Below, one piece after another: positions 16,269 through 24,566 of a stretch of 64,000 nucleotides of DNA (the stretch's first letter is position 1; each line of letters begins with the position of its first letter). Both the position numbers and the translations under genes were made by a program. The stretch is from CAYGFH01 sp964430295 (GTDB lineage Bacteria > Patescibacteriota > Microgenomatia > UBA10105 > UBA927): the NCBI GenBank assembly GCA_964430295.1, contig CAYSEV010000003.1, forward strand, positions 1 through 64,000, in the 5' to 3' direction. Under the pieces are notes generated by a model. That model searched no databases and was not told the DNA's origin. It saw only the letters and a program-made list of their open reading frames with translations.

Positions 16269-18077
16269 ATGTGCGGAATACTAGGATTTACCGGCAAAAG
16301 AAACAAAAAAGAACTGTCCAGACTCCTTTCTATAATTCAACATCGGGGATTTGACGGACAGTCCATCTTTATACAAAATGATGTCCACTTCGGTATGAAT
16401 AGGCTTGCCATTATAGATTTGACAAAAAATCTCTATCCAATGAAATATAAAAAACTAACATTGGTATTTAATGGTGAAATCTATAATTTTAAAGATTTGA
16501 AGAACATGTTACAACAAAAAGGCATTCACTTTAAAACAAATAGTGATGCCGAAATTATTCTCCCCCTCTATGATCTATATGGCAATAAGGCATTCAGCAT
16601 GTTAGAGGGAATGTTCGCAATTAGTATTTATAACAATAAATCAAAAAAAATTCTGTTAATAAGAGATAAGTCTGGAGAAAAACCATTATACTATGTCAAA
16701 TCTGGAGATAACTTTTTTTTCTCATCAGAAATAAAGGTATTATTACAAATACCAGGAATTGCAAAGCAGTTAAATCGTCCGAGACTCAGTGAATATTTCA
16801 CGCATGGTTTTGTACACGCACCAAACACATTAATACAATCGATTAAAAAGCTCCCGCCTGCAACAGTGTTAACATTTAATGTTCAAACGCAATCATTAGT
16901 CACAAAAAAATATTGGGATGTATCTTCCTTTAACAACACTGCTATATCAATTAACGTGAGATCGTCTCGAAGTATATTAGATAAATTGCTTTCAGATTCA
17001 GTAATGTTAAGACTGATATCGGATGTCCCGATTGGTTGCTTTTTGAGCGGCGGAATTGACTCCAGTTTGATCTGCCAGTACGCAGTGCTAGTTAACCCAA
17101 TGCTTCGTACGTACTCAGCGACTTTTCCGGGGTATGAAAATCAGGACGAATCAATATTTTCTTCGTATGTGGCAAAAATGTTAAAAACAAATCATACGCA
17201 AGTTGAATGTACAAGCACAGCTGTAATAGAAGTATTAGAAAATCTTGGCACATTGATAGACGAACCCATAGTTGATCCTGCATTTGTTCCAACATTCCTT
17301 TTGGCTCGAGAAGCCAGAAAAAAAGTAAAAGTAGTTTTAACTGGAGAAGGCGCAGATGAACTTTTTGCAGGGTATTCTCGTTACACAGTTGAAACGCAAA
17401 AAGAAAAGCTCCATAATGCAATAATCTCTTCAAAATTAACGCAATATATATGGAAACAAGTGTTTGGGAATACTCGCAGAAGAATACTATTGCCTATTGA
17501 TAAAAGATATAGTCCTCAGCATGTTTGGGATATGCATGAGTTATGTCTTGCTGAAAAATACACAAAAGAGCCGGGGTTGATGAATGAACGATATTATTCC
17601 CCAAAAAAATCCACTCTATTTTATCTCCAGACAAATGACTTTGCACGATATCTGTCTGATCAATTATTAAACAAAGTAGATAAAGCAACAATGGCGGCAA
17701 ATCTTGAAGCAAGAGCTCCGTATTTGGACTCTCGTATCATTGAGTATGCATTCTCTATACCAGACAACCAAAAACACAACTTCTTACAGGGGAAACTGGC
17801 TTTAAAAAAAGTTGCGGAAAAATATTTTCCTAAAAAATATGTATGGAGGAAAAAGCACGGTTTTGAAATGCCGTTATCTGAATGGTTCAAAAAAGATCTT
17901 AAAATGTACGCTTACGATTCACTGTCAGCAGCAGCAAAATACCCCACTATTTTTGAATATGCCCGTTACAAACGGATTATAGATGACCATATGAATGGTT
18001 CAAAAAATAATGCTAATAAAATATGGAGCATGATTGTCTTAACCAGATGGCTGCTTCGCAATGAAATTGTCGTATGA
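16269..18077 (+). CDS. asnB: Glutamine-hydrolysing asparagine synthase-like amidotransferase
   Basis: 602 residues, standard length. The N-terminal class II glutaminase starts with 'MCGILGF' (Cys2 nucleophile after Met removal) and has 'NRLAIID' and 'VFNGEIYNF'. The C-terminal synthetase has the PP-loop 'LSGGIDSSLI' and 'LTGEGADELFAGYSRY'. The family uses glutamine ammonia and ATP to amidate a carboxylate. Inside polysaccharide loci it usually amidates uronic acids rather than aspartate. It is first in a plus-strand operon with two GT4 genes (ATGA overlap at 18074-18077). A TGATATCAT extended -10-like sequence at 16234-16242 lies 26 bases upstream. The symbol is by family; the substrate may not be aspartate. 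Confidence 0.85.
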   Translation: MCGILGFTGKRNKKELSRLLSIIQHRGFDGQSIFIQNDVHFGMNRLAIIDLTKNLYPMKYKKLTLVFNGEIYNFKDLKNMLQQKGIHFKTNSDAEIILPLYDLYGNKAFSMLEGMFAISIYNNKSKKILLIRDKSGEKPLYYVKSGDNFFFSSEIKVLLQIPGIAKQLNRPRLSEYFTHGFVHAPNTLIQSIKKLPPATVLTFNVQTQSLVTKKYWDVSSFNNTAISINVRSSRSILDKLLSDSVMLRLISDVPIGCFLSGGIDSSLICQYAVLVNPMLRTYSATFPGYENQDESIFSSYVAKMLKTNHTQVECTSTAVIEVLENLGTLIDEPIVDPAFVPTFLLAREARKKVKVVLTGEGADELFAGYSRYTVETQKEKLHNAIISSKLTQYIWKQVFGNTRRRILLPIDKRYSPQHVWDMHELCLAEKYTKEPGLMNERYYSPKKSTLFYLQTNDFARYLSDQLLNKVDKATMAANLEARAPYLDSRIIEYAFSIPDNQKHNFLQGKLALKKVAEKYFPKKYVWRKKHGFEMPLSEWFKKDLKMYAYDSLSAAAKYPTIFEYARYKRIIDDHMNGSKNNANKIWSMIVLTRWLLRNEIVV

Positions 18078-19186
18078 GAAAAAAAGTAATCCTTATAGTG
18101 TTTTGGGATTTGGATATTGGGGGCATTCAATCACTCATACGAGATATGATTCTCTATGTTTTAAGAACACAAACAAAAATTGTCATAAAAGTATTGATTA
18201 AAAATAACACAAACAGCCATATACTAGATGCGTTAAATAAAAATGGATTTACTGATGTGTGTTATCCGAATTTGCAGCATATAAAAAATCGTTATCTACG
18301 TCAGATATATTTTTTCCTCTGGGTGGCATATATGTATATAAAAATATTTCCTGATTATTGCCTTACATTTCTAGATGTACTGTCTATATATATGATTGTT
18401 CTAAAGTTTTGTATTTTTTGGAGGCACACAAAAATTATTTTAAATGAAAATGTATTAACTTCTACAAACAATCAACTCACAAAAAAAACTTCTTGGTTCT
18501 GGGATATCTGTATTAGAATGGTATATCCGTTTTCTCATAGAATCATCGTTCCAAGTAACGCCTGCAAAAGAGATCTTATAAGTAAATATTACATACCGAA
18601 ATCGAAAATTAACGTTTGTTATAATTGGACGCTTATGAAAGAAGTTGAAGAAACCAAAAAAGAATACGATCTCATATATATAGGAAGGTTTGAAAAGGAG
18701 AAAAATCCGATTTCGCTGATACATCTGCTATACAAACTGAAACAAAAAAATCCAGACATATCCCTTTGTTTGGTAGGAAAAGGTATATATAAAAAACAAA
18801 TGCAAGAAAAGATACGTAATTTAAAATTAGAGAATAATGCCAAGCTCCTTGGCTATAGAGCCGATGTCAACAAACTTCTAGGCAAATCAAAAATTCTTAT
18901 CACCACCACGCATAACGAAGGTTTTCCTGTATCCATGTTAGAGGCAGGTATTCAAAAAATACCTTGTGTTTCCACCAGATTTACTGGTGTTGAGGAAATT
19001 ATCTCCCATAATAAAACAGGATTTATATGTGATACACAAGAAGATATGATGAAACGTGTAGAAAAATTACTTAAAGATGATGCTATGAGGAGAGCGCTTG
19101 GATTATCTTTCAAAAAAAAAGTTGGCTTAAGATTTGGTGAACATGCCATACGAAAATTTTTATCAAAAGCGTTTAATGTAATATGA
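18074..19186 (+). CDS. Glycosyltransferase family 4
   Basis: 370 residues. Starts inside the asnB stop (ATGA). The N-terminal 'VFWDLDIGGIQSLIRDMI' is the acceptor-domain glycine loop; 'YDLIYIGRFEKEKNPISLI' and 'TTTHNEGFPVSMLEAGIQ' are the C-terminal GT-B donor-binding elements. Similar length and motif order to the following gene, with which it overlaps by four bases, so the two are likely tandem duplicates adding successive sugars. Donor and linkage unknown. Confidence 0.83.
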   Translation: MRKKVILIVFWDLDIGGIQSLIRDMILYVLRTQTKIVIKVLIKNNTNSHILDALNKNGFTDVCYPNLQHIKNRYLRQIYFFLWVAYMYIKIFPDYCLTFLDVLSIYMIVLKFCIFWRHTKIILNENVLTSTNNQLTKKTSWFWDICIRMVYPFSHRIIVPSNACKRDLISKYYIPKSKINVCYNWTLMKEVEETKKEYDLIYIGRFEKEKNPISLIHLLYKLKQKNPDISLCLVGKGIYKKQMQEKIRNLKLENNAKLLGYRADVNKLLGKSKILITTTHNEGFPVSMLEAGIQKIPCVSTRFTGVEEIISHNKTGFICDTQEDMMKRVEKLLKDDAMRRALGLSFKKKVGLRFGEHAIRKFLSKAFNVI

Positions 19187-20280
19187 GCAGAAAAACACTT
19201 GTTATTGTTTATTGGAATTTAGGTATTGGGGGAATTCAAAAAAGAATTCGGGATATATCTCAATCAATTTCAAAAGAAAACAGAGATTGGCATATTATAC
19301 TTTTGTTGCGAAGAGAAGTAGATGGAAGTTTCCTGGATCAGGTAAAAGAACATAACAATCTCAGCATAGAGGTGTATCCATTTAATAATCAAAAAATCCG
19401 GCCTGTTGGCGGATTTTTCTTTTGGTTATTATATAAATATATTCAGATAAAACCCACTACGTGTCTTACATTTTTGCCTCTTCTAGGTATAGCCATGATA
19501 CTAATTAAAAAAGCAGTATTTTGGGTCAACACGAAACTTGTTATAAATGAAGGGGTCTTACTGTCAGAATATTTATATACTAACAAATTAACATGGTTAA
19601 AACCTTTTATATCAGCACTTTATTCAAGCGCTGAAAATATAATAGTTCCAACACTTGCTTGTAAAGAAGATTTAGAATTACAATTCTTTTTTAAAAAAAA
19701 TACTATTTTAGTCTTATCAAATTGGACGCTAATTCGAAAAGCAGCGAAAAAAGGTAAAACACTTTATGATTTGGTGTATGTGGGAAGGTTTGAAAAAGAA
19801 AAAAATGTGCTTGTACTTTGCGATGTCATTAAAAGTCTGAAAAGCACGATACCTACTATAAAAGTAATTATGGTCGGATCAGGCAGTCTATTACCCTATT
19901 TGCAGACAAAAATTAAGAAATTACAGTTAACCAAGAATATTATAATCAAAGAATTTACAGTGAAAGCTTTTCAATATATGACTCAATCTAAGGCCCTCAT
20001 ATTACCCTCTTTAAGTGAAGGCATGCCAAATGTCGTATTGGAGGCGGCAATGTTACGCACTCCTTCTGTGGTGGCTAATTTTAAAGGAGCTCATGAGGTA
20101 GTTATTCATGCTAAGACAGGATATGTAGCAGATACAACAGAACAACTATATACGTATAGTAAAGAAATATTGAAATATCCACAGCTAAGGATAGAGATGG
20201 GAAAGAAGGCTCAGGAATTCGTTGAATCAAAATTTACTCAGAGAGCACAAAAGAGATTTATTAGGATATTGCTTGAATAG
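19183..20280 (+). CDS. Glycosyltransferase family 4
   Basis: 365 residues, translationally coupled to the preceding GT4 gene (ATGA at 19183-19186). Shows 'VYWNLGIGGIQKRIRDI' at the N-terminus, 'DLVYVGRFEKEKNVLVL' and 'LPSLSEGMPNVVLEAAM' in the donor domain. The N-terminal half shares the unusual 'LVINEGVLLSEY' / 'ILNENVLTSTNN' / 'IINEGHYTST' element with the GT4s at 18074 and 14123, which supports a common origin of all three. Confidence 0.83.
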   Translation: MSRKTLVIVYWNLGIGGIQKRIRDISQSISKENRDWHIILLLRREVDGSFLDQVKEHNNLSIEVYPFNNQKIRPVGGFFFWLLYKYIQIKPTTCLTFLPLLGIAMILIKKAVFWVNTKLVINEGVLLSEYLYTNKLTWLKPFISALYSSAENIIVPTLACKEDLELQFFFKKNTILVLSNWTLIRKAAKKGKTLYDLVYVGRFEKEKNVLVLCDVIKSLKSTIPTIKVIMVGSGSLLPYLQTKIKKLQLTKNIIIKEFTVKAFQYMTQSKALILPSLSEGMPNVVLEAAMLRTPSVVANFKGAHEVVIHAKTGYVADTTEQLYTYSKEILKYPQLRIEMGKKAQEFVESKFTQRAQKRFIRILLE

Positions 20281-20309
20281 ATTTTAGTGGTAAACGGAGC
20301 TAAAAATAT

Positions 20310-21806
20310 ATGAATATACTCAAATCCTCACATCCTTACATGATACTCATATCATTACTTCTGTGCGTGTTTATATGGCTTTGTTTTCAGGTAAATACAT
20401 TTTATGTCCCAAATTCTGATTTTTTAAATTACTTGAATGTTGGGCACAGAATACTTATTAATCCATTTGATCCCTATATAACCAGCGCACCACTATATTC
20501 TATTCTTGTCTACGTATTAGAAATAATTCTTCCAATAAAACATCCAGGTATTATAGGCGGTATTATAGTAAACATACTTTTTTTTATCACTTCGCTCATA
20601 TTTCTTTGGCTACTTTCAAAACGTTGGATGAATAATTATGCATTATTACCCGTCCTTTTTTTTGGCATTAATCCGGTTATGCTTTATGTTGTCCTTCAAC
20701 CGTCGAATATTCCCCTATCAGTCATGCTTATTCTTATGGCGTTGTTCTACTATACATCGAAGCCAACGTTTGCGTATGTATTGGTCTTAATTGCATCTTT
20801 GACCAGAATAGAATCAATTCCAGTGCTGTTTGTATTTATTATAAGTGATCTTATATTCTACAAAAGACTGCGTTGTTCAAAAACAATCATCGTTGCATCA
20901 TTATGTATACTTGCTTGGTATATCCGTCCAATTATTCCACACGATAATTATATAGATGAAATAAAATTCCGAAGAGATGAAATACCTAATCTTGCATTCA
21001 TCAGAAATTCATTTATTCGAGCACCTTTTTCGTATGACTTGCTCAATGCTAATAAGCCTATCGAGGCTTTCTCATCTGAGACTATTGCGATTCTTATCAT
21101 AATACTATGGATCATATTGGGGCTGCGCCGATATTATAAGCTAGATAAAGTGCGGTCTTTCGTGATTATTGGATATGTATTGGGATATATTTTTATTCAT
21201 ACAGTTTTTCCTGACAGGGTGATTAGGTATAGCTATCCCCTTCTTCCTTTTGTATATATGTTGATATGTTGGCCTGTTATATATATTAATACTATATATA
21301 GTTCCTATACAAGGAATCTTTCAATTTTCTTAGTAAGTGTCCTCGCATTAGGTGTATGTTGTTTTTCAGTTGTAAATGCTCCCTTTTACATAAATGATCA
21401 AAGATGGGATAGGGCTGAAAGGCGGTTGGTTGCAGAATGGCTAAATAATAATATTCATTCCCAAACTGCAGTCTATACTTTCGAACATTACGTCTTTTCT
21501 TATTATGTAAGCAATCCTTTTATTGATTATATCGATACCACAGAAAGCAAAGCCTGGACAGATGATTTGTGCACACAAAAGGGAGATATCTATGTGGTAT
21601 TTGATAATCAGACAGAATCGGATGGCGAATACTTCGATCATTTAAACGGTTTGGATTTTTTTCATCAGTTCAAAAATAATAAATCAGCAATGTCAAAATT
21701 GAAACTAATTAAAACAATACGCATTGAAAAGCGCCACGCGGAAATATATAAATTTATTGAGAATCCAATAAATCCTTGGTGCTCATCCATATTCAATGAA
21801 ACATAG
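20310..21806 (+). CDS. Polytopic membrane glycosyltransferase-like protein (ArnT/GT39-like)
   Basis: 498 residues, with about ten hydrophobic segments between residues 10 and 360 and a soluble C-terminal tail. The acidic pair near the N-terminus ('NSDFLNY') in the first external loop and 'SLTRIESIPVLFVF' are typical of polyprenyl-phosphate-sugar-dependent transferases such as ArnT/PMT. These enzymes take a sugar from a polyprenyl phosphate on the outer leaflet. A GGAG at 20296-20299 gives a normal ribosome site. The next gene is a GT2 of the dolichyl/polyprenyl-phosphate sugar synthase type, which could make exactly that donor. Family assignment is moderate. Confidence 0.65.
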   Translation: MNILKSSHPYMILISLLLCVFIWLCFQVNTFYVPNSDFLNYLNVGHRILINPFDPYITSAPLYSILVYVLEIILPIKHPGIIGGIIVNILFFITSLIFLWLLSKRWMNNYALLPVLFFGINPVMLYVVLQPSNIPLSVMLILMALFYYTSKPTFAYVLVLIASLTRIESIPVLFVFIISDLIFYKRLRCSKTIIVASLCILAWYIRPIIPHDNYIDEIKFRRDEIPNLAFIRNSFIRAPFSYDLLNANKPIEAFSSETIAILIIILWIILGLRRYYKLDKVRSFVIIGYVLGYIFIHTVFPDRVIRYSYPLLPFVYMLICWPVIYINTIYSSYTRNLSIFLVSVLALGVCCFSVVNAPFYINDQRWDRAERRLVAEWLNNNIHSQTAVYTFEHYVFSYYVSNPFIDYIDTTESKAWTDDLCTQKGDIYVVFDNQTESDGEYFDHLNGLDFFHQFKNNKSAMSKLKLIKTIRIEKRHAEIYKFIENPINPWCSSIFNET

Positions 21807-22548
21807 AAATAAGTATCATCCTAAAATCGTTATAATTATTCCCGCATATAATGAGTCAAGATCATTGCCAAAGCTCCTCCAATCTATATTGAAACACAAA
21901 AATATTCATACATGTCTCGTTATTGATGATGGTTCATCAGATGGGACAGCGGATATCGCAAAACTATCTGGAGCAACTGTTCTTAAATTACCCGTAAATA
22001 TGGGATCAGGATGTGCGTTATATAAAGGTATTGAATACGCCCATAAAATACACGCAGATATTGTTGTAGCATTGGATGCAGATGGTCAACATGATCCAAA
22101 ATATATACCATTATTGTTGAAGCATATACAATCAGATAAAGATTATATTATCGCAAGCAGATATATAAAACCAACGAATTACAGCACTCAAAAAAATCGT
22201 GTGATTGCCACAAAGATTATATACCTATTGTTCAATAAGTTGCTTCATATAACCGTTCATGATCCAACTTCAGGATATCGGGCTTTTGGAAGTAAAGTTT
22301 TGAAAGAATTGTCTAGCAAAAATAAATTATATTTCCCTGAACCTGAGATTATTCTCACACTTTCATTTAAAGGCTATAATATTCACGAAGTGTCAGTCCC
22401 GATGTCTCCACGTCAGTATGGGGCCTCTACCATCACGTTGACAAAAGGGATAGTATTACTTTTATATATAATAATAAAAATTCTGTACTTCAGTATCACA
22501 ACCCACTGTAAGCTGTATATGTCGAAACTGAGTCAATTATTAAAATAG
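21796..22548 (+). CDS. GT2 polyprenyl-phosphate sugar synthase-like glycosyltransferase
   Basis: 250 residues. The GT-A fold is clear: 'IIIPAYNESRSLPKLL' at the N-terminus, 'LVIDDGSSDGTADIA', and 'VALDADGQHDP' with the metal-binding DxD. It lacks long C-terminal membrane pairs but ends in a hydrophobic helix ('GIVLLLYIIIKILYFSI'). Dolichyl- and undecaprenyl-phosphate mannose/glucose synthases have this plan. It overlaps the preceding ArnT-like gene by 11 bases, so the pair probably forms a lipid-linked donor system. Its end overlaps the convergent amidotransferase by nine bases. Confidence 0.85.
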   Translation: MKHRNKYHPKIVIIIPAYNESRSLPKLLQSILKHKNIHTCLVIDDGSSDGTADIAKLSGATVLKLPVNMGSGCALYKGIEYAHKIHADIVVALDADGQHDPKYIPLLLKHIQSDKDYIIASRYIKPTNYSTQKNRVIATKIIYLLFNKLLHITVHDPTSGYRAFGSKVLKELSSKNKLYFPEPEIILTLSFKGYNIHEVSVPMSPRQYGASTITLTKGIVLLLYIIIKILYFSITTHCKLYMSKLSQLLK

Positions 22549-24543
22549 TGTTGGAATCTGGTCGATAATTGAAAGAGTTCTCTCAGCATCTATTCCAATA
22601 GTGTCAAAATACCACTTAAGGCTTTGATATCTTGGACGATTTTCTAATTCTACAAGTTCGAGCGCTTTTTTTCGGGAAATGACTCCCTCTCGAATCTGAT
22701 TACTGCGAAGACCATCATTTTCAGTAAAGCCTTGAACCCTATAATATATATAATTATAGAAAGCTGGAGTCCCATCATCGATTCTCCATGTCGCAACCGT
22801 ATCTGCTGGGGTTTCCCACTCAAACTTTTTGAGAGTATGCAAAATTTTCTGTTCATCCCATTTAATATAATGCCACAAGTATACAAAATCATGAGGCATC
22901 AAGTATGTTGATGCGTATGCCCCTGCGCTATCAATTAATGAGGCATTTATATAGAGCGGATTTCGGATAAATTGTAGAATATAATACCTCAAAAGTTGAA
23001 ATTTCCCATGCATTGATAGATTATGAATTACACCGTTTGGAGTTCCGTCAAATATTCCATAATAACCGAATTTAAAACGCTCATCCTCAAGTTGATTTCC
23101 CCTTGAGTATATGACTAGATTTATGCCAGTTTGCTTTTTGAGTCTCTCTACATAATATTCAGCCTGTTTATCTCCCGCCATAAGAAGTGTAACCATCCCC
23201 AAATCGGGTTTATGTAACCAGGCTTCGATATTTTTTTTGATATTTAATCTCTTTTGTTTAATATCTGCCGAAACCCAAATATGCTCAACCCCTAATGCAG
23301 CGCACATTCGTGATTGATTCCTCCTGGCTATATCAGTTATCATTCCCCAGTCATATGTGTACGCTATAGGATTTAGTTTTAGAATGTGTTTGACAAAATA
23401 AAGACCATAACTACTGTCTCTCCCTCCGCTCAATGGCACTATGCAATTCTTTTTTGACGATTGCGTTTGGAATGTTGAAATGTATTTTTTAAGTTCGTTT
23501 ACGCCCAATGGTTGTTGTTTCTTATATGTATTGCAAAAATTACAAATACCATTTCGATCAAATGTTATTAGAGGCATTGTCTCAGGCATAATACATTTAG
23601 AACATCTTTTTATATGTGATATAGCCTTATAATTTGGAATGTGTGACTTTATTTTGGCAATAGAATTATTGTTAAATGTATTTAGAGAATTATTTACACG
23701 CACTGTAATGTTATTAAACACGTGGGGCGATGTGACGCTTTGTCTGTTCTGCACACAGCCGAAACGTGACACGGAATCATATGTCTGTGGTGTTACAGAA
23801 AACTCTTTGATCTCTTTACACCCGATTTGCACAATTACTCCCGTATTTGCAGCAATATTTTTGATGGTTAATTGCAGCCTGGTATTTAAAAATTTGGAAA
23901 TAATACGCTTTATGAAGTATTCTTCAGAGGCAAATATAAGAATATTATGTATTTGAACATAGAAAATTGAGCCAGTATTCGTAGCAAGGATAATTGAATT
24001 TTCAATAGTGTCAGCAAGAGCTATATTTGATTCACCATAAATTTCAGAAAATATTTTTTGAACTGATGATATGGAGCTATATCCTTTTTGTTTGAATAAT
24101 TCATACAGAAGGATGAATAATTCACTGTCAGTTTTATTTTTTTTATGTAACGTTGGATATTTTTTAAAAATCTGATCTTCGTTTACTACTATTCCATTGT
24201 GTATAACTATGGAGTTTTTCCCTTGAATTGGCTGATTGTTCTGATCTTCCCTCGAATCCCCATTAGTAGCTAATCTTGAATGTCCTATGACGAAGAATGA
24301 AGTACTATTTGAATTAGAGGAAATTTCCCGAAATAATTTATTCCACTGAATTGATTTTGTGAGCACTGCCGCTTTTTCGGGCGCCTTAATAATTGTTGTT
24401 GATTTTTTGATTGAATAGGCAATTCCGGAAGCATCGCTGCCTCTTGATTCAGATAATTGAAACAAGGTCTTAATTATATCCTCGATATTAAGATCTTCTT
24501 TGGATACGTCAGTGTTTTTTATAAGGCCAAGTATTCCGCACAT
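22540..24543 (-). CDS. Fused class II glutaminase and N-acetyl sugar amidotransferase (WbpG/PseA-like)
   Basis: 667 residues. Residues 1-~230 form a class II glutamine amidotransferase domain ('MCGILGLI' with Cys2, 'GHSRLATNG', 'VIHNGIVVN'). Residues ~310-667 resemble the sugar amidotransferases WbpG/PseA/LegG-type: a zinc-ribbon C314xxC317...C334xxC337 ('CSKCIMPE', 'CNFC'), then the PP-loop 'PLSGGRDSS' (~370-378), and 'YDWGMITDIARRN'. Known WbpG enzymes receive ammonia from a separate HisH-type partner; here a different, N-terminal Ntn-type glutaminase is in the same chain. Inferred product: an amidated or amidino-modified N-acetyl sugar. Its upstream neighbour on the same strand is the PQQ-propeller/glycoside hydrolase, 23 bases away. 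Confidence 0.8.
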   Translation of the reverse strand: MCGILGLIKNTDVSKEDLNIEDIIKTLFQLSESRGSDASGIAYSIKKSTTIIKAPEKAAVLTKSIQWNKLFREISSNSNSTSFFVIGHSRLATNGDSREDQNNQPIQGKNSIVIHNGIVVNEDQIFKKYPTLHKKNKTDSELFILLYELFKQKGYSSISSVQKIFSEIYGESNIALADTIENSIILATNTGSIFYVQIHNILIFASEEYFIKRIISKFLNTRLQLTIKNIAANTGVIVQIGCKEIKEFSVTPQTYDSVSRFGCVQNRQSVTSPHVFNNITVRVNNSLNTFNNNSIAKIKSHIPNYKAISHIKRCSKCIMPETMPLITFDRNGICNFCNTYKKQQPLGVNELKKYISTFQTQSSKKNCIVPLSGGRDSSYGLYFVKHILKLNPIAYTYDWGMITDIARRNQSRMCAALGVEHIWVSADIKQKRLNIKKNIEAWLHKPDLGMVTLLMAGDKQAEYYVERLKKQTGINLVIYSRGNQLEDERFKFGYYGIFDGTPNGVIHNLSMHGKFQLLRYYILQFIRNPLYINASLIDSAGAYASTYLMPHDFVYLWHYIKWDEQKILHTLKKFEWETPADTVATWRIDDGTPAFYNYIYYRVQGFTENDGLRSNQIREGVISRKKALELVELENRPRYQSLKWYFDTIGIDAERTLSIIDQIPTLF

Positions 24544-24566
24544 GTCCTAAATTGGATATATAATTA

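Noticed and set aside
16269..18077. Housekeeping asparagine synthetase
   Set aside because: Not excluded by sequence, but operon overlap with two glycosyltransferases makes a glycan role more likely.
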